Of a DNA stretch of 64,000 nt, positions 7,948 to 15,787 are shown piece by piece. The notes under the pieces are model-generated. The model was not told the DNA's origin and searched no databases. It worked only from the letters and a program-made list of their open reading frames with translations. This DNA comes from 2-01-FULL-50-23 sp964509695. GTDB taxonomy: Bacteria > Patescibacteriota > Microgenomatia > UBA1400 > MFAQ01. Location of the stretch: the NCBI GenBank assembly GCA_964509695.1, contig CAZDXN010000002.1, forward strand, positions 1-64,000, given 5' to 3'. Within the stretch, counting starts at the first letter, position 1; every line of letters begins with the position of its first letter. The translations under genes and the position numbers were made by a program.

Positions 7948-8892
7948 ATGGCAAAGACAAAAGCTGACGATGTTTCATTGGAAAGATTAATTAATCGATA
8001 CTTGTCATATATCGAAATCGAGAAGAACTATTCTCCTTATACTATAGAAAAATATAAACACTATCTTGAAACCTTCCAGAAGTGGTTTCTGAAACATTAC
8101 CAGCAAGAATACATTCAGAGACTGACATCGGAAATAGTAAGAAGCTATCGAATATTTTTGTCACATCATGAGAACGATCAAGGTCGAACAATGTCGATTT
8201 CAACTCAGAGTTACTACATCATTGGATTGAGGGCGTTTTTGCGATATTTGGCTAGAAAAGGAATTAAGTCACTGGCGCCAGAAAAAATTGACTTGCCCAA
8301 AGCTGAAAGTCATTCTCTAAAGTTTCTTTCCCGAGAGCAGGTAGAGCGATTGTTAGAGATGCCAAACTTACAGAAAATTGAAGGATTGCGCGATCGGGCG
8401 ATTCTTGAAGTATTGTTTAGTACGGGACTGCGGGTTTCGGAGATGATGAAGCTTGATCGGGACAAGATTGATCTGAAGCAGCGGGAGTTTGGAATTATAG
8501 GGAAAGGCCGACGACCCCGGGTCGTTTTCTTGACAGAGCGGGCCGCGACTTGGTTGGAACGATATATGAAGAGTCGTGAGGATTCGAACAAGCCATTGTG
8601 GATTCGATTATCGGGTAAGAAAACGGATCCAACCAGTTCGAGTGAGAAAATGCGCTTGACGGTACGAACAATTCAGCGGATTGTCGAAAAATATCGTCTC
8701 ATGGCCGGTCTTCCTGTCAAGGTTTCTCCCCACGTATTGCGCCATTCATTCGCAACCTCTCTCCTTCAAAATGGAGCTGATCTTCGGAGTGTTCAGGAAA
8801 TGTTGGGGCACAAGAATGTGTCAACGACCCAAATCTATACACACGTCACCAACCCTCAACTAAAGCAAATACATGATAAATTTTTGAAATAG
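7948..8892 (+). CDS. xerD: XerC/XerD-type tyrosine recombinase
   Basis: A 314-residue phage-integrase-family recombinase. Residues 10-110 form the SAM-like N-terminal core-binding domain and residues 125-314 the catalytic domain. The catalytic set is complete: Arg162 (TGLRVSEM), Lys186 (GKGRR), His262 and Arg265 (HVLRHSFAT), His288 (GHKNV) and nucleophile Tyr297 (IYTHV). Length and motifs fit chromosomal Xer enzymes that resolve chromosome dimers at dif. XerC and XerD cannot be told apart here, so the symbol is nominal. The 960-bp gene-free region directly upstream may hold its site; I did not find a convincing dif sequence. Confidence 0.85.
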   Translation: MAKTKADDVSLERLINRYLSYIEIEKNYSPYTIEKYKHYLETFQKWFLKHYQQEYIQRLTSEIVRSYRIFLSHHENDQGRTMSISTQSYYIIGLRAFLRYLARKGIKSLAPEKIDLPKAESHSLKFLSREQVERLLEMPNLQKIEGLRDRAILEVLFSTGLRVSEMMKLDRDKIDLKQREFGIIGKGRRPRVVFLTERAATWLERYMKSREDSNKPLWIRLSGKKTDPTSSSEKMRLTVRTIQRIVEKYRLMAGLPVKVSPHVLRHSFATSLLQNGADLRSVQEMLGHKNVSTTQIYTHVTNPQLKQIHDKFLK

Positions 8893-8918
8893 GATCTGAG
8901 AGAGGCTGGTTGACTTAC

Positions 8919-8934
8919 TATAAATGAATCGATT
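8919..8934. promoter_or_regulatory. Operator-like 16-mer, copy 1
   Basis: TATAAATGAATCGATT is identical to the 16-mer at 9416-9431 and in the same orientation. The core ATCGAT is palindromic. The two copies flank the TrpR-like regulator gene (8954-9406). This copy lies between the 3' ends of the Xer and regulator genes and could bind the regulator, perhaps together with copy 2. Confidence 0.5.
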
Positions 8935-8953
8935 TATTTATAGTTATAGTGGG

Positions 8954-9406
8954 TTAGCGGAGGGAGTTTCTGGCGGACCGTGCTTTTTGACGTTGATATT
9001 TTTCCTTGCCGGCCAAATGCCAGTCGGTGCTGCGGCCAGGAGGTAGTTTGTCCATGATTTCCTCAAACCTATCGAGAAGTGATCCCCAGTTTCCTTCTTC
9101 GATGAGCATTTCGATGATTTTCTTTGTTCGCGGTTTGGCGTTTTTTTCCCACGAAGCGACCCCACCAATGGTTGAAAACGATACATGTAATATTCTGGCG
9201 ATCTCAATGGGCCTCTTTCCCCTACCCAAAAGAATGGCTATCATGAAACGTTTGGTTAACATTGTCTGTTCGGTCTGGGTAAGGATATCGGTAAAAAAAT
9301 CTGAGACGTCTGAGGTGGATTTGAGTCGAGAAATTGATTCCCAGAATTGGATAAACATTTCTGATTCTATAGTTTTGTCTAGCTTTTTTCTTGAAACCTG
9401 TGCCAC
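8954..9406 (-). CDS. TrpR/YerC-like DNA-binding regulator
   Basis: A 150-residue protein whose middle part (about residues 38-100) matches the Trp-repressor-like YerC/YecD group: an LTQTEQTMLTKRF helix followed by a helix-turn-helix around RPIEIARILHVSFSTIG. The C-terminal 45 residues are basic and extend beyond TrpR length. The ligand, if any, is unknown. The start is GTG at 9406. Upstream lies TTGTCA-17 nt-TATACT, with the repeated 16-mer covering the spacer and part of the -10, a layout expected for autorepression. The -10 ends 7 nt before the GTG, so the mRNA is probably leaderless. Confidence 0.75.
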   Translation of the reverse strand: MAQVSRKKLDKTIESEMFIQFWESISRLKSTSDVSDFFTDILTQTEQTMLTKRFMIAILLGRGKRPIEIARILHVSFSTIGGVASWEKNAKPRTKKIIEMLIEEGNWGSLLDRFEEIMDKLPPGRSTDWHLAGKEKYQRQKARSARNSLR

Positions 9407-9413
9407 TTAATCA

Positions 9414-9442
9414 AGTATAAATGAATCGATTGATTTTGACAA
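9414..9442 (-). promoter_or_regulatory. Promoter and operator of the TrpR-like gene
   Basis: On the minus strand -35 TTGTCA (9442-9437) is followed by a 17-nt spacer and -10 TATACT (9419-9414). The spacer holds a near-palindrome centred on ATCGAT, part of the 16-mer shared with 8919-8934. A protein bound here would block polymerase. The start codon follows 7 nt after the -10. Confidence 0.65.
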
Positions 9443-9460
9443 ATAAATGCTAGTGGGGGC

Positions 9461-9883
9461 TTAGGTTATTTCCAGAAAGATCTTGCGATGAGTTGGGATC
9501 ATTGGCTGGGGTGGTTCAAAGTAGAATTTTTGTTTTTCTGATTCCTTTACCTGTGATTTGACTACTCTAACTAAATAAACTAAATGAATTACGTGCCCAC
9601 GTGGTTCTTGAAGATCCTCATCGAGTTGAAGCAGCTTGAATTGCTCACAAGCAAGATTGACATTGACTTCTTCCTTGGCGATACGTTTGATACTTTCAGC
9701 CACGGTTTCATTCAGGAGTAGAAAACTACCAGGGACGTGCCACATTCCGACATATGGATCTTTGTCTCGTTTGGTAAATAGAACCCCCCCCACTTCGTTT
9801 TTTATCCAGAGGTCAATTGCAATTCTGGGTGCGAGTTTGAAACTTTCGACGAATTGGGCGTAGGGTAGTTTTTGGACTGGCAT
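9461..9883 (-). CDS. NUDIX hydrolase family protein
   Basis: A 140-residue protein with the NUDIX fold signature at residues 52-75: GSFLLLNE followed by R67 and the metal-binding pair E71-E72. Two consensus positions are altered: the Gly before the loop is Ser and the Glu after Arg67 is Ile. The preceding MWHVPGS block resembles GDP-mannose mannosyl hydrolase-type members. NUDIX enzymes cleave nucleoside diphosphates linked to another moiety; the substrate is unknown. I chose the ATG at 9883, one base after the gyrA stop, which implies co-transcription with gyrA; the longer frame to 9958 lies inside gyrA. Confidence 0.7.
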   Translation of the reverse strand: MPVQKLPYAQFVESFKLAPRIAIDLWIKNEVGGVLFTKRDKDPYVGMWHVPGSFLLLNETVAESIKRIAKEEVNVNLACEQFKLLQLDEDLQEPRGHVIHLVYLVRVVKSQVKESEKQKFYFEPPQPMIPTHRKIFLEIT

Positions 9884-9884
9884 G

Positions 9885-12533
9885 TTATTTCTTTTCTTCG
9901 AGAATTTCGGTGTCGGAGACGGTCGCGACTGCGGCGACGCTGTCACCCGATTTTCCAAAGCGCATCAAGATCACCCCTTGAGTGGAGCGTTGGAGCTGAG
10001 GAATATTTCTGATGGGGAGTTTGATCGCTTGACCCTCCCGGGTCGTGATTAGAAGTTCAATATCCTTTTCGGTGATACTAAGGGCGTTGGCGATCAGGCC
10101 GGTTTTGTCGGCAATTTCGGCGACCTTGACCCCCTGCCCGCCACGCTTTTGGGTGGGATATTGGGTTAGCGGGGTTCGTTTCCCCATCCCCTTCTCGGTG
10201 ACGATAAGAAGGTCGGTGAAGATTTTTTTCTTTTTATTTTCACTTATAGTTGTGGGATCAAAGCTCTTCATGGCGACGACGTAGTCTTCTGAGGCCAACA
10301 TAATTCCGCGAACTCCCATGGTGTCCCGACCGGTAGCCCGAACGTCCCCTTCCGGGAATCTGATTGATTTCCCGTGTTTGGTGACCAGTAAAATATGGTC
10401 GGTTCCGACGGTGCGATTAACCCAGACCAATTGATCACTCTTCTCCAGTTTTAGGGCAATTAATCCGTTGTTTCTAATGTTTTGGTAATCCCCTATTTTG
10501 GTACGTTTGACAGTGCCGTCTTTGGTTGTAAAGAAGAGGTAGAATTTGTTGGAAAAAACTTCTTTGTTGACAGGAAGAAGTGATTGAATGGTTTCATCGG
10601 TTTCGATATTGATGAGATTGATGATCGCCTGCCCCTTGCTGATTCGGCTTCCTTCCGGCAATTCCCAAGTCTTTAAACTAAAAACTCGGCCTTTGCTGGT
10701 AAAAACCAAGAGTGAATCGTGAGTGTTGGCGGCGGTAAGAAGACTAACTTCATCGGTATCCTTAACAGTCATACCGGCGACACCTTTGCCTCCCCTTCTC
10801 TGGCTCTTGAAGGTATCGATGGGCATGCGTTTGATATAACCGGTTTTGGTTAGGGTGATAATGGTTTCTTCGTTGGGGATCAGATCCTCTTCGGAGAACT
10901 CGCCAACAGCATTTTTGTAAATTTTGGTTTTTCGGGGATCACCGTAAATTTCAGAAAGTTCTTTGAGTTCGTCTTTGATTATTTGAAGTACCTGTTTCGG
11001 ATTCTTTAGAACAGTAATGAGGAAGATAATCCGTTTCATCAGCTCGTCATACTCACCCTGAAGTTTAGCTCGCTCGAGGTGAGCCAGTTTCTTGAGTTGC
11101 ATTTCTAGAATTGCTAAAGATTGAAGTTCTGAGAAATCAAATTTGCTCATTAGGTTCGTCTTGGCCGCTTCGGTGCTCTCACTTTCTTTGATGGTTTTGA
11201 TGACTTCGTCGATGACGTCCAGGGCCTTGAGCAAACCTTCCAGGATGTGGGCGCGCGCCTTGGCGTCCTTCAACTCGAATTGACTGCGACGGACGATAAC
11301 CAGCTGACGGTGTTGACAATACTCGACGAGCATTTGCTTGAGGTTCATCAGGTGCGGAATTCCCTCGGAACTGAGGGCGACCATATTTCCAGGGAAACTA
11401 CTTTGGAGTTCAGTGTGTTTGTAGAGGTTGTTGAGAACGCTCTTGGGTTTGGCGTCGCGCTTTAATTCGACGACGACGGTCATCCCCTTTCGGTCCGATT
11501 CGTCACGGAGATCAGAAATACCGTCGAGCTTCTTCTTCTTCACCAGATCGGCGATGTGGGTGATGAGCTTGGCTTTGTTGACCTGATAAGGTAATTGGGT
11601 GATGACGATTTGGAAACGACCACTCTTTTTTTCAATAATTTCGGCCACTCCCCGATTGACGATGCTGGCTTTGCCAGTGAGGTAGAGTTTTTTGATTTCG
11701 TTTTGGTCGAAGATTTGGCCGGCGGTTGGGAAATCGGGACCCTTGATGTGCTCGACGAGTTCTTCGATTTCGATGTTGGCTTCCAGCTTGCCAACTAAGA
11801 CTTTGCTGTCAGCGGTTTCTAGGTCTTCCTCTTTTATTTCTCCGATTCCGGTGATGACGCTTTTATCAATTAAAGTGCTAATTGCCTTGACGACCTCATT
11901 GAGATTGTGGGGTGGAATTTTGGTGGCCATACCGACAGCAATGCCGTCCGAACCCATTAACAATAGGTTTGGAAGTTTTGCCGGTAATACTGTTGGTTCT
12001 TGCTGACTGCCATCAAAGTTGTCAATAAAATCAACCGTCTTTTTGTCGATGTCCTCAAGAAGAGGCTCGGCAATTTTGGAAAGACGAGCTTCGGTGTAAC
12101 GCATAGCGGCGGGCATATCACCATCGACGGAACCGAAGTTGCCCTGTCCATCAATCAGAGGGTAACGCATGGAAAAGTCCTGAGCCAAGCGGACCATGGT
12201 CTGGTAAACTGCCTGATCGCCGTGGGGGTGGAACTTACCCAAAACTTCTCCGACGACACGAGCCGACTTTTTGTAGGCCGATCGATAGGTTAGACCCATT
12301 TCCTTCATTGCGAAGAGAATGCGGCGGTGAACCGGTTTCAAACCATCGCGGACATCGGGCAGGGCTCGGGCGACGATGACGGACATGGCGTAGTCGAGGT
12401 AGGACCGCTCCATTTCCTCGATAATCTTGACCGGTTTGATCTGACCATAACTGGTCTCCTGCATACCCCAAGATTGTTCTATGTCTGATTCTTCGAGGGC
12501 CTCGACTGTTAGCTTCTTTTCTTCGTTATCCAT
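9885..12533 (-). CDS. gyrA: DNA gyrase subunit A
   Basis: An 882-residue protein with the complete GyrA layout: winged-helix breakage-reunion domain with catalytic Tyr146 (AAMRYTEARL), coiled coil, and a C-terminal beta-pinwheel carrying the GyrA box QRRGGKG that distinguishes gyrase from topoisomerase IV. With GyrB it introduces negative supercoils. In the quinolone-resistance region the segment HPHGDQAVYQ has Gln at both positions where E. coli has Ser83 and Asp87. It overlaps ppa by 8 nt at its start; gyrB lies on the same strand upstream of ppa, so gyrB-ppa-gyrA-NUDIX may be one unit. Confidence 0.97.
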   Translation of the reverse strand: MDNEEKKLTVEALEESDIEQSWGMQETSYGQIKPVKIIEEMERSYLDYAMSVIVARALPDVRDGLKPVHRRILFAMKEMGLTYRSAYKKSARVVGEVLGKFHPHGDQAVYQTMVRLAQDFSMRYPLIDGQGNFGSVDGDMPAAMRYTEARLSKIAEPLLEDIDKKTVDFIDNFDGSQQEPTVLPAKLPNLLLMGSDGIAVGMATKIPPHNLNEVVKAISTLIDKSVITGIGEIKEEDLETADSKVLVGKLEANIEIEELVEHIKGPDFPTAGQIFDQNEIKKLYLTGKASIVNRGVAEIIEKKSGRFQIVITQLPYQVNKAKLITHIADLVKKKKLDGISDLRDESDRKGMTVVVELKRDAKPKSVLNNLYKHTELQSSFPGNMVALSSEGIPHLMNLKQMLVEYCQHRQLVIVRRSQFELKDAKARAHILEGLLKALDVIDEVIKTIKESESTEAAKTNLMSKFDFSELQSLAILEMQLKKLAHLERAKLQGEYDELMKRIIFLITVLKNPKQVLQIIKDELKELSEIYGDPRKTKIYKNAVGEFSEEDLIPNEETIITLTKTGYIKRMPIDTFKSQRRGGKGVAGMTVKDTDEVSLLTAANTHDSLLVFTSKGRVFSLKTWELPEGSRISKGQAIINLINIETDETIQSLLPVNKEVFSNKFYLFFTTKDGTVKRTKIGDYQNIRNNGLIALKLEKSDQLVWVNRTVGTDHILLVTKHGKSIRFPEGDVRATGRDTMGVRGIMLASEDYVVAMKSFDPTTISENKKKKIFTDLLIVTEKGMGKRTPLTQYPTQKRGGQGVKVAEIADKTGLIANALSITEKDIELLITTREGQAIKLPIRNIPQLQRSTQGVILMRFGKSGDSVAAVATVSDTEILEEKK

Positions 12534-13044
12534 GGCGAGCTACCCCTTCTTTGATAATTTTTTCGGCTTCTTCTTTTCCCTGCCAGCCGGAAACCTTGAC
12601 CCACTTGCCGGGTTCGATTGATTTGTAATTTTCGTAAAAGTGTTTGATTCGGTCTTTGACAATGGCGGGGAGATCATCAAGAGTTTCGATTTCTTTGTAA
12701 AATGGGTCGACCTTGACCTTGGGTAAGGCGATTATTTTGGGGTCAATCCCCTCTTCATCTTCGGTAATTAGCGTGCCGAGGAGCCTAACTTGGACGAGAC
12801 AGCCTTGGAGAATCGGCTGGGAGGAAACGACCACGATGTCGAGAGGATCTTTGTCTTCGCTTAGGGTTCCCGGAATGAAGCCGTAGTTGAATGGGAATGA
12901 AAAGGCGGTGTAGTTAAAACGATCGACTTCGATAATACCAAGTTCCGGGCGGTATTCATATTTTGCATTCGAGCCAATCGGGATTTCGATGATGGCATTA
13001 TAAAGGCCGTCTTCGGCGGTGGCACTGATTTTTTTGAGGTCCAT
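12526..13044 (-). CDS. ppa: Inorganic pyrophosphatase (family I)
   Basis: A 172-residue soluble pyrophosphatase. Family I signatures are present: KYEYRPELG near the N-terminus, FNYGFIPGT, and the metal-binding aspartate cluster in EDKDPLDIVV, with further acidic residues in EDEEGIDPK. It hydrolyses pyrophosphate to drive biosynthetic reactions. It sits between gyrB and gyrA on the same strand and overlaps the gyrA start, an unusual but tight arrangement. Confidence 0.95.
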   Translation of the reverse strand: MDLKKISATAEDGLYNAIIEIPIGSNAKYEYRPELGIIEVDRFNYTAFSFPFNYGFIPGTLSEDKDPLDIVVVSSQPILQGCLVQVRLLGTLITEDEEGIDPKIIALPKVKVDPFYKEIETLDDLPAIVKDRIKHFYENYKSIEPGKWVKVSGWQGKEEAEKIIKEGVARHG

Positions 13045-13083
13045 TTTTATTTAATATTCTATTAATTTGTAATTATTTTATTT

Positions 13084-13118
13084 CTATAGATTCCTACGCG
13101 AGTACGCTCGCAATGACG
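13084..13118. repeat. Palindromic repeat upstream of ppa
   Basis: In the 79-bp gap between gyrB and ppa, TATAGATTC is followed by a GCGAG/CTCGC hairpin (13098-13111) and AATGACGG. The flanks TATAGATTC and AATGAC match the dispersed palindromic repeat family at 7760, 27767 and 28510. Confidence 0.55.
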
Positions 13119-13123
13119 GTTGG

Positions 13124-15103
13124 TTAGATGTCTAGGTTTGCTAATTTGCTATGGGTTTGAATAAATTTCTTGCGAGGGGCGACCTCCTCCCCCATCAGAA
13201 CGGAGAAGACTTGGTCGGCCCGGGCGGCGTCGTTGATCTTGATCTGTTTGAGGGTGCGGGTGGCCGGATTCATAGTCGTGTCCCAAAGCTGTTTCGGATT
13301 CATTTCTCCCAAACCCTTATAGCGTTGGAGGCTGGCTTTGTCCCGAATTGATTTTTCCAGCGAGGCCAGATAGATATCTTTGTCTTCGTCGGTGTAGACG
13401 TATTTTTCAATTTTATTATGAGTGATTTTGTAGAGTGGTGGCATAGCTTGATAGATGTATCCCCCATCGATGGCGGGGCGAAGGTGTCGGAAAAAGAAAG
13501 TTAAAAGTAAGGTGGAAATGTGAGCACCATCAACATCGGCATCGGTCATGATAATGATACGGTGATAACGGAGCTTTCCTGGATTGATGGTCTCACCTAT
13601 CCCAATACCTAAAGCGATAATAAGGTCTTTCAACTCTTCGAACTCAACAATTTTGTCGAGACGGGCCCGTTCGGTGTTTAAAATTTTTCCTCCTAGCGGC
13701 AAAATAGCTTGATGAGCCCGGTCTCTTCCCTGCTTCGCACTACCCCCAGCTGAAGGACCCTCGACGATGAAAAGTTCACTATCGGCTGGGTTTTTGCTTT
13801 GGCAGTCGGCCAACTTTCCGGGCAGGGTCATGCCCTCGAGGGCGCCTTTTCGAACGATAGCATCACGGGCGGCGCGGGCGGCTTGACGAGCACGGGCGGC
13901 GAGAAGGACCTTGCCGATGATGGTTTTGGCAGTGGCTGGATGTTCTTCGAAATAGGTTTCGAGAGCCGGTTTGACGACTTGGTAAACAGCCGATTGGACC
14001 TCTGGATTGTTGATCTTGGTTTTGGTTTGGGACTCAAATTGAATTTCGGAGGAACTCATCTTGACCCAAACGATGGCGGACAAGCCTTCTTTGAGATCAT
14101 CGGGAGTCAGACCACTTTCGGTTTTTTTGCCGGCTTTGGTCTCAAAAAGATTATTCTTCGTCATGTAGTCCTTGATGACTTTGGTGAGGGCGGCTCGGAA
14201 ACCGGTGAGATGGGTTCCCCCATCGTGGGTGTTGATGGTGTTGGCATAACTCTCGACAGTTTCTGAGAACGAATCGGTGTATTGCATGACTACTTCGACA
14301 CCGATGGGATAGGTCTCTTCGCTGGCGGTTCCCTGCATGGCGATTGGTTCGTGGAGCGGTCGTTTCAGGCGATTGAGGTGAGTCAGGAGAGATCGGAGAC
14401 CGGATTCAAAATAGAAGTTGGCGTCCTTACCACTCTTTTCTTCGAATAGATGCATGTAAACACCAGCGACGAGATAGGCTCGTTCCCGGATGAGTTTTTT
14501 GATATAGATGTAGTCAAAATCCACGGTTTTCTTGAAGATAGTTGGATCGGGTTTGAAAATGGTGAAGGTGCCCGAGGTCTGGTCCAGAAAGTGCTTGTGG
14601 TACTCGGGAATAATTTTGGCCGCTTCGGCTTTGGTGATTTCTTTGACGGGAAAGTCCGGCTTGCCGATTTTGTAACTTTGGGTGAAAAATTTGTTGTTTC
14701 TTTTGACGATAACCTGCAGAGAGGTAGAAAGAGCGTTCACGGCGGAGGCGCCGACACCATGGAGCCCCCCTGAGGCTTGGTAGGCAGAACTGGAGAACTT
14801 CCCTCCGGCGTGAAGTTTGGTCATGGCCAGCTCCAAGGCGGAAACGCCTGAGGAATGTAGGTCTGTCGGAATACCGCGGCCGTCGTCAGAAATTGAAACC
14901 TTGCCGTCCTCTCCCATCAGAACGGAGATATTCTTGGCGTAACCGGTGATGGCTTCGTCGAGAGAGTTGTCAAAGATTTCAATGAGTAGGTGGTGGAGCC
15001 CTTTTTCGTCGGTACTACCGATATACATTCCCGGTCTTTTCCGGACCGGCTCCAGTCCTTCGAGGACGGTGATATCTTTGGCAGTGTAAGTATTATTAGG
15101 CAT
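13124..15103 (-). CDS. gyrB: DNA gyrase subunit B
   Basis: A 659-residue type IIA topoisomerase ATPase subunit. It has the N-terminal GHKL ATPase domain (VRKRPGMYIG, DNSLDEA, DDGRGIP, GLHGVGAS), the transducer domain, and the TOPRIM domain with EGPSAGGSAKQGRDR and the magnesium-binding DADVDGAHI. Length suits a GyrB without the insert of enterobacterial GyrB. Pairing with the gyrA-box-containing GyrA downstream supports gyrase rather than ParE. It overlaps the upstream clamp-loader-like gene by 8 nt. Confidence 0.96.
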   Translation of the reverse strand: MPNNTYTAKDITVLEGLEPVRKRPGMYIGSTDEKGLHHLLIEIFDNSLDEAITGYAKNISVLMGEDGKVSISDDGRGIPTDLHSSGVSALELAMTKLHAGGKFSSSAYQASGGLHGVGASAVNALSTSLQVIVKRNNKFFTQSYKIGKPDFPVKEITKAEAAKIIPEYHKHFLDQTSGTFTIFKPDPTIFKKTVDFDYIYIKKLIRERAYLVAGVYMHLFEEKSGKDANFYFESGLRSLLTHLNRLKRPLHEPIAMQGTASEETYPIGVEVVMQYTDSFSETVESYANTINTHDGGTHLTGFRAALTKVIKDYMTKNNLFETKAGKKTESGLTPDDLKEGLSAIVWVKMSSSEIQFESQTKTKINNPEVQSAVYQVVKPALETYFEEHPATAKTIIGKVLLAARARQAARAARDAIVRKGALEGMTLPGKLADCQSKNPADSELFIVEGPSAGGSAKQGRDRAHQAILPLGGKILNTERARLDKIVEFEELKDLIIALGIGIGETINPGKLRYHRIIIMTDADVDGAHISTLLLTFFFRHLRPAIDGGYIYQAMPPLYKITHNKIEKYVYTDEDKDIYLASLEKSIRDKASLQRYKGLGEMNPKQLWDTTMNPATRTLKQIKINDAARADQVFSVLMGEEVAPRKKFIQTHSKLANLDI

Positions 15104-15761
15104 GGTCGGGGTTCATTTTAGCAGGTTTTCTGATGATTTTGCCTGATTGTAATAGGAAGTGGTCCATGGCTAATTTTGGATTGATGTTGCCGTCTAAATC
15201 GGAGAGACACTCAAGAGCAAGAGAGATTATCCTGACTCTTTTGGTGGTGGGGAGATTCCGGTTGGCTTGTTTTAGGCCGTTAATAATTTGTTTTAGCGTT
15301 TCCTTTGGATTACTTGCTAATATTTCGTCACTGCCGGTGACACTGTCTGAGGGAGATTTGAGAAAACTGATGAAATTTCTGATGGCAGATTGGTTGAGTG
15401 GGGCCGGGGTGGTTTTTGGAAGACTAACGACCTGACAACGGCTGACGATCGTTTCTAGCAAGAGGTGATGATTGGGAGCAATGATGATGAATTGTTCATT
15501 AATCCTGCTTTCCTCTAGTGTTTTTAAGAGGGCGTTTTGGCCGGCTGGGGTAATCAGATGACCATCGCGAATGAGGAAAACAGCGGTGCTTTTTTCTGGA
15601 TGGGTAAATTTGGCTCGGTCGATCAAGTATTTTATGGCGGGAAGACCAATACTATTTTCTATTGGCCTAACCTGACTGACGAGATTTTGAAGGTAGTATT
15701 TGTCAGTGAGGTATTGGATGATGATGCTTTCGTCATCTGACTCGATAATTAGTGGAATCAT
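15096..15761 (-). CDS. holB: DNA polymerase III delta-prime-like clamp-loader subunit
   Basis: A 221-residue protein with the sensor-type block GQNALLKTLEES and the VSRCQVV motif of the DnaX/HolB AAA+ family. It lacks a Walker A motif, as does delta-prime in many bacteria, and the zinc-binding cysteine cluster. This suggests a clamp-loader stator subunit, shortened to about two thirds of the usual length. It starts at the ATG at 15761 and overlaps gyrB by 8 nt. A TACAAT hexamer lies 10 nt before the start codon. Confidence 0.7.
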   Translation of the reverse strand: MIPLIIESDDESIIIQYLTDKYYLQNLVSQVRPIENSIGLPAIKYLIDRAKFTHPEKSTAVFLIRDGHLITPAGQNALLKTLEESRINEQFIIIAPNHHLLLETIVSRCQVVSLPKTTPAPLNQSAIRNFISFLKSPSDSVTGSDEILASNPKETLKQIINGLKQANRNLPTTKRVRIISLALECLSDLDGNINPKLAMDHFLLQSGKIIRKPAKMNPDHA

Positions 15762-15787
15762 CTTTTTTTATATTGTACAGTTAAGTT
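15762..15787. promoter_or_regulatory. Divergent promoter between holB-like gene and pilB
   Basis: The 26 bp between the divergent start codons contain TATATT on the plus strand (15769-15774) and TACAAT on the minus strand (15777-15772), overlapping by 3 bp. Transcripts in both directions would have leaders of only a few nucleotides. This gap separates the replication cluster from the pilus cluster. Confidence 0.45.

Noticed and set aside
13799..14266. 155-codon plus-strand frame opposite gyrB
   Set aside because: It lies entirely antisense to conserved gyrB sequence and its translation has no protein-like pattern.
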